A stretch of 64,000 bases of DNA, taken from assembly GCF_001659725.1 (NCBI RefSeq), contig NZ_CP015922.1, positions 1,674,001 through 1,738,000 on the forward strand, in the 5' to 3' direction. Numbering within the stretch: position 1 is the first letter of the stretch; the number at the start of each line of letters is the position of its first letter. This document shows, in pieces, positions 23,277 through 31,235 of the stretch. Source of the DNA: Polynucleobacter wuianus (GTDB taxonomy: Bacteria > Pseudomonadota > Gammaproteobacteria > Burkholderiales > Burkholderiaceae). The notes under the pieces were generated by a model. It saw nothing but the letters and a program-made list of their open reading frames with translations. It did not search any database and was not told the origin of the DNA. A program made the position numbers and the translations under genes.

Positions 23277-24269
23277 TTAGGAGTAGATCAAAGGCTTAAC
23301 ATCTACAACCTTAGAGAAAATCTTACGATCCGTGAAGATATCGAAATATTTCTGGAAGTAAGCAATATCACTAGGTTTAAATTCGTTAAACATCACAAAA
23401 TTTGCTAAAGGCACTTCTTTAACAACCGCCTCTTCAATTGCAGTAAAGCCATCAAGTGATTTTCTAGATTCTTCTGGATTCTTACGGACAAAATCTACTC
23501 CCTTGGCATAGGCGAGGATATATTTCTTCACATCGGTAGGGCGCTCCTTAATTAGTGTGGTAGTCAATGATGCTGATCCACCAAACCAAGGCGCCATCGC
23601 ATCACCCAGCATGTATTTAGAAATAACGCCTGCTTCTAATACACGTGATACACCCTTTACCTTTCCAATCGTTCCAGATGGCTCAAGGGTATAGACAGCA
23701 TCAATTTGTCCAGCAGCTAGAGCTGGAATATGTTGGCCCACAGGTAACTCGATTGGTTGAACGTTTAGCAGGCCATTTTTTTCGAGAATAATCTTAGTTA
23801 GTGTCACATTTTGAATGCCTGGGCCGCAGCCAAACTTAACATCTTTTGGAAGATCTTTAATGGCTTTGACTTTGCTATCTATTGGTACTAAGACTTCATC
23901 TAATACATATTTGGCATTTGAAGGGTTAGAACAAATAATTTTAAATAGATTGGGTGAGGAAATTTCAGCAAGGGCTAATGCCGCAGAGGCTGTGCCGTTT
24001 GCAGACCCTTGAATACGACCAGCAATCATCGCCTCAGCGATTTGATTGGGGCTGGCAAACTTCACACCCTCAACATTAAGACCAACCTCTTTAAAGTAAC
24101 CTTTTTCTAGCGCCACATAAAAGGGTAGGCCACTAGCGATAGGCCAGTAGCCAATCTGAATTTTGTCATCAGCTGCGCTGGCAAATGATGGGATAAGGCT
24201 TGAGGCTGCTGTAATAGCACCCGCTTGCAGTAACTGACGACGTCCAATGCTAAATGTGCTTTTACTCAT
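23277..24269 (-). CDS. ABC substrate-binding protein, NMT1/SsuA-like
   Basis: A 330-residue periplasmic receptor with a twin-arginine signal (SIGRRQLLQAGAITAASSLIP). IGYWPIASGLPFYVALEKGYFKEVGLNVEGV near residues 40-70 is typical of the NMT1/THI5-like family. ATG 24269 follows AAAGGAG; the longer frame to 24395 has no support. It is the first gene of the operon with permease, ATPase, allophanate hydrolase and GntR. Its ligand may be a ureide or biuret-like compound. Confidence 0.9.
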   Translation of the reverse strand: MSKSTFSIGRRQLLQAGAITAASSLIPSFASAADDKIQIGYWPIASGLPFYVALEKGYFKEVGLNVEGVKFASPNQIAEAMIAGRIQGSANGTASAALALAEISSPNLFKIICSNPSNAKYVLDEVLVPIDSKVKAIKDLPKDVKFGCGPGIQNVTLTKIILEKNGLLNVQPIELPVGQHIPALAAGQIDAVYTLEPSGTIGKVKGVSRVLEAGVISKYMLGDAMAPWFGGSASLTTTLIKERPTDVKKYILAYAKGVDFVRKNPEESRKSLDGFTAIEEAVVKEVPLANFVMFNEFKPSDIAYFQKYFDIFTDRKIFSKVVDVKPLIYS

Positions 24270-24312
24270 ATGAAAGGCTCCTTTGGGTTGACATACGAAA
24301 ATTGGTGTACTT

Positions 24313-24326
24313 ACTTGTATACAAGT
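24313..24326. promoter_or_regulatory. Palindrome ACTTGTATACAAGT, probable GntR operator
   Basis: A perfect 14-bp palindrome containing TTGTATACAA, a form commonly bound by FCD-type GntR repressors. It lies 44 bases upstream of the receptor gene start, within the expected promoter of the operon that ends with its own GntR gene. Confidence 0.72.
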
Positions 24327-24477
24327 TTGCCTATCAGTCATTACTTGGAATAACTGCCGCGCACTAATTGGATGCAAAAAAGTGACGAATTGCACCCTAA
24401 ATGTGCGGTTGCCAGACGGAATTGCTTTTAATCGGCCTAGATTTCAGATAAGCCAATTTAAAAGAGAGGAGTTGGTT

Positions 24478-24690
24478 ATGAATATCTATGTAACTAGAAA
24501 AATCTTAGCCAGAGCGCGTAGAAATGATGGAACTGATAAAGGTTGTGTCCCTTTATCTCCAGGTCAGTACCAAGCAAATAAAACTAGTGATGGTGCTTTA
24601 GAAATCTTGCAAGGAAGCAATGAGCCTTTATATTTGCTCCCATTTATATGGTGGGAAAGAATGGAGATGGGCGAGATTGTGATTTCTTAA
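24478..24690 (+). CDS. Hypothetical protein (70 aa)
   Basis: A small basic protein behind a strong site (GAGAGGAG). Its start (MNIYVTRKILARARRNDGTDK), internal EILQGSNEPLYLLPFIWWERMEMGEIVIS and lack of cysteines give no family that I recognise. It has no signal or membrane segment. It is transcribed divergently from the ABC operon. Real on the basis of ribosome site and composition; function unknown. Confidence 0.6.
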   Translation: MNIYVTRKILARARRNDGTDKGCVPLSPGQYQANKTSDGALEILQGSNEPLYLLPFIWWERMEMGEIVIS

Positions 24691-24898
24691 AAGAGTGTCG
24701 CGATGAAAAGACATTAAATTATCTTTCCGCAATAAAGTATTAGCTTTGGTTATCTCAATGTTGCTAGTTTCAAGCTTGCGTGAAAGGTAATCATTTGCTA
24801 CCAACGGAGTAAATTCTGCCTCAATACCCTTCGCAGGGCGCTTCTTAGCGATGATCCAGTGATTAACGAGTATCCACTTAAAGCTGATGTTTGTGCAG

Positions 24899-24930
24899 TT
24901 AACTAGCCCAGATGGCTCTGAGCTAGTTAA
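24899..24930. terminator. Hairpin at the end of hsp20
   Basis: Perfect 9-bp arms TTAACTAGC (24899-24907) and GCTAGTTAA (24922-24930). It lies 7 bases past the hsp20 stop on the minus strand. The T runs are weak on both sides. Confidence 0.55.
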
Positions 24931-24936
24931 TTATTA

Positions 24937-25401
24937 TTAAGCCGCTTCCTTGACTTCCTCAATCACTAGCTTAGAGTTTCCACCAATCAAAATCTTGCGG
25001 GGTAACTTCTCCTTAGGAATGACATTCTCTAGCTTGATGATCAGTAAGCCATTCTCGACATCGGCAGAGCGCACAATCACAGTCTCTGCCAAGGTGAAAT
25101 CATGACTAAAGTCTCGATTGGCAATGCCCTTATGGAGGTATTCGCCAGTCTGATCTGCCTTAACCTTACCTACAACGGTTAGCTTGTTACCTTCAGCCGT
25201 GATATCAATCTCATCATTTTTGAAGCCTGCCACTGCGATTTCAATAGCGTAGTCGCGTTCATTCTTTTTGATGATGTTATATGGGGGATAGCTTTGGGCT
25301 TTATTGAGACTCTCTCCGGAGCTCATTTCCTCCATCGCATCAATGAGGCGATCAAAACCTACAGAGCTTAGTAATACATTTTTACCGAATGGATAAGACA
25401 T
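24937..25401 (-). CDS. Small heat-shock protein Hsp20 (IbpA-like)
   Basis: A 154-residue holdase chaperone. The N-terminus (FGKNVLLSSVGFDRLID) and the alpha-crystallin domain (YPPYNIIKKNERDYAIEIAVAGFKNDEIDI through EYLHKGIANRDFSHDFTLAETVIV) are of the class A IbpA type, and the C-terminal IxI-like tail is VIPKEKLPRKI. ATG 25401 is preferred over 25431 because AAGGAG lies just upstream. A sigma-32-like promoter is at 25474-25496, on the same strand. Confidence 0.92.
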   Translation of the reverse strand: MSYPFGKNVLLSSVGFDRLIDAMEEMSSGESLNKAQSYPPYNIIKKNERDYAIEIAVAGFKNDEIDITAEGNKLTVVGKVKADQTGEYLHKGIANRDFSHDFTLAETVIVRSADVENGLLIIKLENVIPKEKLPRKILIGGNSKLVIEEVKEAA

Positions 25402-25473
25402 CGTTTTCTCCTTAAATTTAAGCAAGTTCACAATTTCCTAGACCCCTAAGGCATCTAGTTAAGCTCTATTTAA

Positions 25474-25496
25474 GGGTTGGTTTTTTGAATTTCAAG
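25474..25496 (-). promoter_or_regulatory. Sigma-32-like promoter for hsp20
   Basis: On the minus strand CTTGAAA (25496 to 25490), 13-base spacer, then CCC (25476-25474) running into CCCTTAAA. This is close to the heat-shock consensus CTTGAAA/CCCCATNT, with a weaker -10. It would start transcription about 60 bases ahead of hsp20. Confidence 0.6.
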
Positions 25497-25499
25497 GGG

Positions 25500-25526
25500 C
25501 TTGAATTTCATTTTTTTTGCCCATAT
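25500..25526 (+). promoter_or_regulatory. Sigma-32-like promoter facing htpG
   Basis: CTTGAAT (25500-25506), 13-base spacer, CCCATAT (25520-25526): a good heat-shock promoter match on the plus strand. Its -35 lies 3 bases from the -35 of the hsp20 promoter. The transcript would have a roughly 340-base leader before htpG, containing the broken small ORF at 25630. Confidence 0.68.
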
Positions 25527-25629
25527 GTATAAGTCAAAGAACCAAAAATTCCCCATTGAAATTAGGGATATTTTTCTTTTGTCACTTTTAGGTAATTTAA
25601 TGGCTAACTGATTACGTGGAGAAAGCAAA

Positions 25630-25788
25630 ATGCTCGAAACTGACCATTTAGAGCTCTAAGAAAATAAGCAGGAGCCCATTACTAGGCCTAAGCTCAAGCG
25701 CTTGATTTTGGAATATCTTCAAAAAAGGAGTCGCAAGGAGATTCTTGCGGAAGACCCTCATGATGAGGGGTCTTCCCTGGTCGAGTAG
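25630..25788 (+). pseudogene. Small ORF with in-frame stop in the htpG leader
   Basis: Behind GTGGAGAAAGC, an ATG opens a 53-codon frame broken only by TAA at codon 10 (25657-25659). After the stop it continues with protein-like sequence (KQEPITRPKLKRLILEYLQK...) to TAG at 25788. CAA to TAA would restore one charged helical peptide. Near its end a strong hairpin (about 25749-25776, GGAAGACC.../...GGTCTTCC) overlaps the frame. It could be a decayed gene or a short leader peptide. Confidence 0.4.
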
Positions 25789-25873
25789 CCTCTAGGAAGA
25801 TAGTTTACAGGTCTTGAAATACCCAAAATTATCCCCAAATAAAGGGAGTTGATCTTTTCTATAGGAAATTGAA

Positions 25874-27775
25874 ATGACTGTTGCTACTAAAGAAACTTTA
25901 GGCTTTCAGGCGGAAGTAAAGCAGCTTTTGCAGCTGATGATTCACTCCTTATATTCCAATAAGGAGATTTTCCTACGTGAGCTCATCTCAAACGCTTCTG
26001 ATGCTGCTGATAAATTGCGTTTTGAAGGTATTGCCCACCCTGATTGGTATGGTGATGACCCAGAACTGAAGATCAAAGTCGAATTTGATAAAGCTGCTAG
26101 AACGGTAACTATTTCAGATAATGGAATTGGTATGAGCCGAGAAGAGGTGATCAATAACCTGGGTACGATTGCCCGTTCTGGTACTAAAGAGTTCTTTACC
26201 AAGCTATCTGGAGATCAGCAAAAAGATGCAGCCCTCATTGGCCAGTTCGGCGTAGGCTTTTACTCTGGCTTTATTGTGGCTGACCGCATTACGGTTGACA
26301 CTCGTCGTGCAGGCTTACCTGCTTCTGATGGCGTGCGTTGGGAATCAGATGGTTCTGGTGAATTTACGATTGAATCGATTGATCGTTCGCAGCGTGGAAC
26401 CTCTATAACCTTGCATTTACGTGAGGGAGAGGATGATTTCCTCAGTAGCTATCAGCTTAAATCGATTATTCGTAAGTACTCTGACCATATTTCTTTACCA
26501 ATTCAGATGCGTAAAGAAGAGTGGGATGCCGATAAAAAAGAGCAGGTTATTAAGGATGAGTTAGAAAGTATTAACCAGTCTTCCGCGCTATGGGCTCGCA
26601 ATAAGTCAGAAATTACAGAAGAGCAGTACAACGAGTTTTATAAGCACCTATCGCATGATTATGAAAACCCGCTGTGCTATTCATTAAATCGAGTAGAGGG
26701 TAGAAGTGAATTTACCCAGTTACTCTTTGTGCCGAGTAAAGCCCCTTTTGATTTGTGGGATCGCAATAAGCGTGGTGGCATCAAGCTGTATGTCAAACGC
26801 ATTTTCATTATGGATGATGCTGAAAAGCTCATGCCGATGTATTTACGCTTTGTTACTGGCGTAATTGATTCAGTCGATTTGCCCCTAAACGTCTCCCGTG
26901 AAATCTTGCAAGAGTCGCGTGATATTAAAGTCATTCGCGAAAGTTCTACCAAGCGAGTGCTGAGCATGCTTGAAGAGCTTGCCAATAATGAAGATGAGGC
27001 TAAGAAAGAGAAATATCGCACCTTCTGGACGCAATTTGGTCAAGTCCTCAAAGAAGGTGTTGGAGAAGATCATGCTAATCAAGAGCGGATTCTCAAGCTT
27101 CTTCGTTTTGCTAGCACCCATACCGATTCTGCTGAGCAGACAGTATCTTTGGCTGAGTATGTCTCGCGTATGAAAGAAGGCCAAGACAAGATTTACTATG
27201 TCACGGGTGAAACTTTCAACGCAGCTAAAAACAGTCCGCATTTAGAGATTTTCCGTAAGAAAGGCGTTGAAGTACTCTTGTTATCGGACCGTGTTGATGA
27301 GTGGATGCTGTCTTTCATCACGGAGTTTGATGGTAAGCAATTGGCTTCAGTTGCTAAGGGTGGTTTAGATTTAGGAAGTCTAAGTGATGAAAAAGAAAAG
27401 AAGGAGCATGAGGAAACTGAGAAGCGGTTCAAGGACTTGGTTGAGCGCATGAAAAAAGTCTTGGAAGATAAGGCTAAAGATGTGCGAGTGACCTTTCGCT
27501 TAACGGATTCTCCAGCCTGTTTGATTGCTGATGAAAATGAACTGTCTGGAAACTTGCTACGTATGCTCAAGGCTGCCGGTCAAAATGCTCCTGATATGAA
27601 GCCTATATTAGAGATTAATCCTGAGCACCCTTTACTTTCCAAACTCAAAAGTGATGATAAGCATTTTGATGATTGGACTAATCTCTTATTTGACCAGGCC
27701 TTATTGGCAGAGGGTGGTCAGTTAAATCATCCAGCCAGTTTTGTAAAGCGCATGAATCAATTGCTCCTCAAATAA
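25874..27775 (+). CDS. htpG: Chaperone HtpG (Hsp90)
   Basis: A 633-residue ATP-dependent cytosolic chaperone. N-terminal GHKL motifs are ELISNASDAADKLRF (about 35-50), DNGIGM (about 82-87) and GQFGVGFYSGFIVAD (about 120-135). The middle domain has LPLNVSREILQESR with the catalytic Arg loop (about 340), and the C-terminal dimerisation domain ends near 630. Length is normal. It lies downstream of a heat-shock-like promoter and ahead of tRNA-Gly. Confidence 0.98.
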   Translation: MTVATKETLGFQAEVKQLLQLMIHSLYSNKEIFLRELISNASDAADKLRFEGIAHPDWYGDDPELKIKVEFDKAARTVTISDNGIGMSREEVINNLGTIARSGTKEFFTKLSGDQQKDAALIGQFGVGFYSGFIVADRITVDTRRAGLPASDGVRWESDGSGEFTIESIDRSQRGTSITLHLREGEDDFLSSYQLKSIIRKYSDHISLPIQMRKEEWDADKKEQVIKDELESINQSSALWARNKSEITEEQYNEFYKHLSHDYENPLCYSLNRVEGRSEFTQLLFVPSKAPFDLWDRNKRGGIKLYVKRIFIMDDAEKLMPMYLRFVTGVIDSVDLPLNVSREILQESRDIKVIRESSTKRVLSMLEELANNEDEAKKEKYRTFWTQFGQVLKEGVGEDHANQERILKLLRFASTHTDSAEQTVSLAEYVSRMKEGQDKIYYVTGETFNAAKNSPHLEIFRKKGVEVLLLSDRVDEWMLSFITEFDGKQLASVAKGGLDLGSLSDEKEKKEHEETEKRFKDLVERMKKVLEDKAKDVRVTFRLTDSPACLIADENELSGNLLRMLKAAGQNAPDMKPILEINPEHPLLSKLKSDDKHFDDWTNLLFDQALLAEGGQLNHPASFVKRMNQLLLK

Positions 27776-27797
27776 GCGTATTAATCTCGTCTCTATT

Positions 27798-27872
27798 GCG
27801 GGTGTCGTATAACGGCTATTACCCTAGCTTCCCAAGCTAGAGACGAGGGTTCGACTCCCTTCACCCGCTCCA
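27798..27872 (+). tRNA. tRNA-Gly(CCC)
   Basis: Acceptor GCGGGTG/CACCCGC, anticodon stem CTAGC/GCTAG around loop TTCCCAA (anticodon CCC), T arm GAGGG-TTCGACT-CCCTT, and encoded CCA at 27870-27872. It lies 22 bases past htpG. Confidence 0.93.
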
Positions 27873-27879
27873 TCACTAC

Positions 27880-27908
27880 AACGAGTGTTACTTAACGTAG
27901 TACTCGTT
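27880..27908. repeat. Degenerate palindrome related to repeat P
   Basis: Outer arms AACGAGT/ACTCGTT are perfect, and the GTTACTT half is kept with a changed partner half. As elsewhere, the hairpin repeat follows within 20 bases. Confidence 0.5.
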
Positions 27909-27923
27909 AACTTAAAAAAACTA

Positions 27924-28134
27924 TTTGGAGTAATGAAGTGTTAAACGGTTGCTCCAAAAAATCCTTTGGCCCCAGGTCCTGGTCCCAGTAGATCACCAAT
28001 GAAATCAATGGTTTAGGGAGAAAATCCTAAGCTGTTTTTCTTTTTGCTCCACTCAGTGTGTAAGCAATCTCCACACATCTTCCACTGCAACCCCAATAAA
28101 CATAGAGATCTGCCATTGGGGCAATGAACTACTT
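27924..28134 (+). repeat. Degenerate island-end repeat plus R2 copy 2
   Basis: The hairpin TTTGGAGTAA/TTGCTCCAAA (27924-27933, 27949-27958) is followed directly by an eroded tRNA-Ile 3' half (AATCCTTTGGCCCCAGG, about 27960-27998, with rearranged T arm). R2 (27999-28134) follows, with TGTGTAAGCAAT at 28057-28068. The rest of the gap to urtA (28135-28339) shows only its ribosome site and no other gene. Confidence 0.6.
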
Positions 28135-28339
28135 TTAGACTGCAGTATTCTGACTTTTTCATTTGCAACTGCAGCAAATGTTCTCATATCGTGCGAGTTG
28201 CCTAATTTTTATGCCTTTTTCTGGTGCATGTGCTCTCATTTGGGGATTTGTTAAATTTGTACCAACTTGAACCATTCTTTAATAATTGCAGGCGTTAGGT
28301 AATCCTGCCCACATGATTAATTTACTCAAGAGGTGAGAC

Positions 28340-29599
28340 ATGAAACGTAGATCAATATTGAAGTTGTCAACTTTAGCAGCGGCATTAAGTTTTACAGGCT
28401 TAAGTCATTTAGCAATGGCTCAAAGTAAGGAGCCAATCAAGGTGGGCATCTTGCACTCCCTATCTGGAACAATGGCTATTTCTGAAACATCACTGAAAGA
28501 TATGGATTTGATGGTGATTGATCAGATCAACAAAAGTGGTGGTGTTTTAGGTCGTAAATTAGAGCCAGTAGTTGTTGATCCAGCTTCTAATTGGCCATTA
28601 TTTGCCGAGAAAGCCCGCCAATTGCTAACAAAAGACAAGGTAGCGGTTGTATTTGGTTGCTGGACTTCTGTATCACGTAAGTCCGTATTGCCAGTATTTG
28701 AAGAATTAAATGGCTTGCTGTTCTATCCAGTGCAGTATGAAGGCGAAGAAATGTCCCGCAACGTGTTCTACACCGGTGCGGCCCCCAATCAACAGGCTAT
28801 TCCAGCGGTGGAGTACTTGATGAGTAAAGAGGGCGGCGGCGCTAAGCGCTGGGTTCTCTTGGGTACCGACTATGTTTACCCTCGCACAACCAATAAAATC
28901 TTGCGTGCATTCTTGAAATCCAAAGGTGTTAAAGATGATGATATTCAAGAAACATACACACCATTTGGCCATTCTGACTATCAAACCATTGTGGCCAACA
29001 TCAAGAAGTTCTCTCAAGGTGGTAAGACAGCAGTTGTCTCTACTATTAACGGCGATTCAAATGTTCCTTTCTACAAAGAGTTGGGCAACGCAGGTTTGAA
29101 AGCTAAAGATGTTCCAGTAGTGGCATTCTCTGTTGGTGAAGAAGAGTTGCGTGGTGTTGATACCAAACCATTGGTTGGTCAATTGGCTGCATGGAACTAC
29201 TTCATGTCAGTTAAGAACCCAGTCAATGACGAGTGGAAAAAACAATGGGCCGCTTATTCTGTAGAGAAGAAGCTACCTGGTGCTAGCAAGCCTTTGACAG
29301 ATGATCCAATGGAAGCAAGCCGTACCGGTATCTTGATGTGGAAAGCTGCTGTTGAAAAAGCGGGTACAACGGATGTTGATGCTGTTCGTAAAGCGATGAT
29401 TGGTCAAAAACTCAATACTCCAAGTGGTTATCTTGAGGTGATGGGTGCGAATCACCATTTGTCTAAGCCAGTCATGATTGGTGAAATCAAAGCAGATGGC
29501 CAGTTCAATGTGATCTATAAAACGCCAACAGCTATTCCAGCTAAACCATGGAGTCAGTACATCGAAGGTAATGCAGGCAAGCCTGATTCAGTACAGTAG
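28340..29599 (+). CDS. urtA: Urea ABC transporter substrate-binding protein
   Basis: A 419-residue periplasmic urea receptor. The signal has an Arg pair (MKRRSILKLSTLAAALSFTG...AMAQ), and IKVGILHSLSGTMAISETSLKDMDLMVID and VFGCWTSVSRKSVLPVFEE are typical of UrtA. AGAGGTGAG precedes the ATG. It is the first gene of urtABCDE; a terminator-like hairpin separates it from urtB, which should leave UrtA more abundant than the membrane parts. Confidence 0.96.
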   Translation: MKRRSILKLSTLAAALSFTGLSHLAMAQSKEPIKVGILHSLSGTMAISETSLKDMDLMVIDQINKSGGVLGRKLEPVVVDPASNWPLFAEKARQLLTKDKVAVVFGCWTSVSRKSVLPVFEELNGLLFYPVQYEGEEMSRNVFYTGAAPNQQAIPAVEYLMSKEGGGAKRWVLLGTDYVYPRTTNKILRAFLKSKGVKDDDIQETYTPFGHSDYQTIVANIKKFSQGGKTAVVSTINGDSNVPFYKELGNAGLKAKDVPVVAFSVGEEELRGVDTKPLVGQLAAWNYFMSVKNPVNDEWKKQWAAYSVEKKLPGASKPLTDDPMEASRTGILMWKAAVEKAGTTDVDAVRKAMIGQKLNTPSGYLEVMGANHHLSKPVMIGEIKADGQFNVIYKTPTAIPAKPWSQYIEGNAGKPDSVQ

Positions 29600-29614
29600 T
29601 CTTCAATAGCAATG

Positions 29615-29640
29615 CCCTCCCTCGATTGAGGGAGGGTTTT
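29615..29640 (+). terminator. Hairpin between urtA and urtB
   Basis: A perfect 9-bp stem CCCTCCCTC/GAGGGAGGG with a GATT loop and TTTT. It probably attenuates read-through rather than ending the operon, since urtB follows directly. Confidence 0.85.
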
Positions 29641-29650
29641 CACAAACCTT

Positions 29651-31234
29651 ATGAAATTCCCGGTCTTTTCAAAACTAATCCTTTTTGTCGTTTGTTCATT
29701 GGCAAGCGGGATTACTTTTGCAAAAATTAATACTCCAGATTTAAAGATTCTGTTTAGCGATAATTTTGATGCCAAGGTTAAGGTAGTCCAAAATTTATCT
29801 AAAGAGGGTAGTCCCGAGGCCTTGGAAATTCTTCAAGCTCTCAGTGCAGAAAGCCTCTTTTTGTCACCTCAAGGTGTTGTAATTCAAAAGGGCGATCAAT
29901 ATATAGATCCGTTAACCGCACAAAACATATCAGTGAAGTCTGATGAGATGCAAGAGGTTGTGCTCAACAATCAATTGCGCGGTAAAGTTGATAATGCCTT
30001 ATTAGGTTTGCAGCTAGCTTCAGCAGATCCACAGATTCGCACCAAAGCTGTCGATGCTTTGATTAAGGATCCTGAGCCCGATGCTTTTCCAGTGGTTGAA
30101 AAATTACTTTCAACTGAAAACGATCCAGTGCTAAGGCCAAAAGTAGAAAAGCTTTGGGCGCTATTGGCGTTGCAATCAGATAATCAAGAGTCAAAATTGA
30201 AAGCTATTGCCTTATTGGGTGATAGTGGCGACCCTCAAGTCGCGGCTTTATTGGCTCCGCTAGCTAAAGAGGGTGGTCCAGTTCAGGAGGCTGCCGAGAA
30301 GGCTCTGGCCAAAATTAAGAAATCTGAGTTTAGTGGCGAGATTTTAGGTAATGTCATTGCCGGCCTTAGTTATGGCAGCATCCTTTTGCTGTGTGCATTG
30401 GGCCTAGCGATTACTTATGGTTTGATTGGCGTCATTAATATGGCCCATGGTGAGTTCTTGATGGTGGGTGCTTATGCAACCTTTGTTGTTCAGGGCTTCT
30501 TTAGGCAATATGCCCCAGGCTACCTGGATTGGTATTTACTATTTGCATTACCTGTAGCCTTTGTTGTGGCCGCTTTGGTCGGCATCTTAATCGAAAGAAC
30601 GGTCATTAAGTTTTTATATGGTCGCCCACTAGAAACTTTGTTGGCAACATTTGGCGTTAGTTTGCTAATGATCCAAATGACTAGAACTATTTTTGGTGCT
30701 CAAAACGTAGAAGTTGCTAACCCGACATGGATGTCAGGTGCTTTGCAGGTACTGCCAAATTTAGTGGTGCCATATAACCGCATCATTATTTTTGGATTTG
30801 CGATTGCAGTGGTCGCTGTTACCTGGCTAGTGCTTAACAAAACTCGGCTTGGGCTTTTCGTTAGAGCGGTCACTCAAAATCGGACAATGGCGGCCTGTGT
30901 TGGCGTTAAAACAGTTCGCGTAGATATGTATGCTTTTGCCTTTGGGGCAGGTATTGCTGGACTAGGTGGGGTTGCACTTTCACAAATCGGTAACGTTGGA
31001 CCTGATCTAGGTCAAAGCTATATCGTCGACTCATTCATGGTGGTAGTGCTTGGTGGTGTAGGTCAACTTGCCGGCACAATCTATGGCGCATTCGGACTTG
31101 GCATCACGAGCAAGCTACTAGAACCCTTTATCGGCGCTGTATTGGCCAAGATTGCTATCTTAGTTTTCATCATCATCTTCATCCAGAGACGTCCTCAAGG
31201 CCTCTTCGCATTAAAAGGCAGGAGCGTTGATTAG
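29651..31234 (+). CDS. urtB: Urea ABC transporter permease UrtB
   Basis: A 527-residue permease. A signal-like N-terminus and a 200-residue extracytoplasmic helical-repeat region (about 25-225) precede the LivH-like membrane domain (from about 235, GNVIAGLSYGSILLLCALGLAITYGLIGVINMAHGEFLMVG). The long N-terminal extension is usual for UrtB in proteobacteria. UrtC begins just after the stop. Confidence 0.95.
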   Translation: MKFPVFSKLILFVVCSLASGITFAKINTPDLKILFSDNFDAKVKVVQNLSKEGSPEALEILQALSAESLFLSPQGVVIQKGDQYIDPLTAQNISVKSDEMQEVVLNNQLRGKVDNALLGLQLASADPQIRTKAVDALIKDPEPDAFPVVEKLLSTENDPVLRPKVEKLWALLALQSDNQESKLKAIALLGDSGDPQVAALLAPLAKEGGPVQEAAEKALAKIKKSEFSGEILGNVIAGLSYGSILLLCALGLAITYGLIGVINMAHGEFLMVGAYATFVVQGFFRQYAPGYLDWYLLFALPVAFVVAALVGILIERTVIKFLYGRPLETLLATFGVSLLMIQMTRTIFGAQNVEVANPTWMSGALQVLPNLVVPYNRIIIFGFAIAVVAVTWLVLNKTRLGLFVRAVTQNRTMAACVGVKTVRVDMYAFAFGAGIAGLGGVALSQIGNVGPDLGQSYIVDSFMVVVLGGVGQLAGTIYGAFGLGITSKLLEPFIGAVLAKIAILVFIIIFIQRRPQGLFALKGRSVD

Positions 31235-31235
31235 T

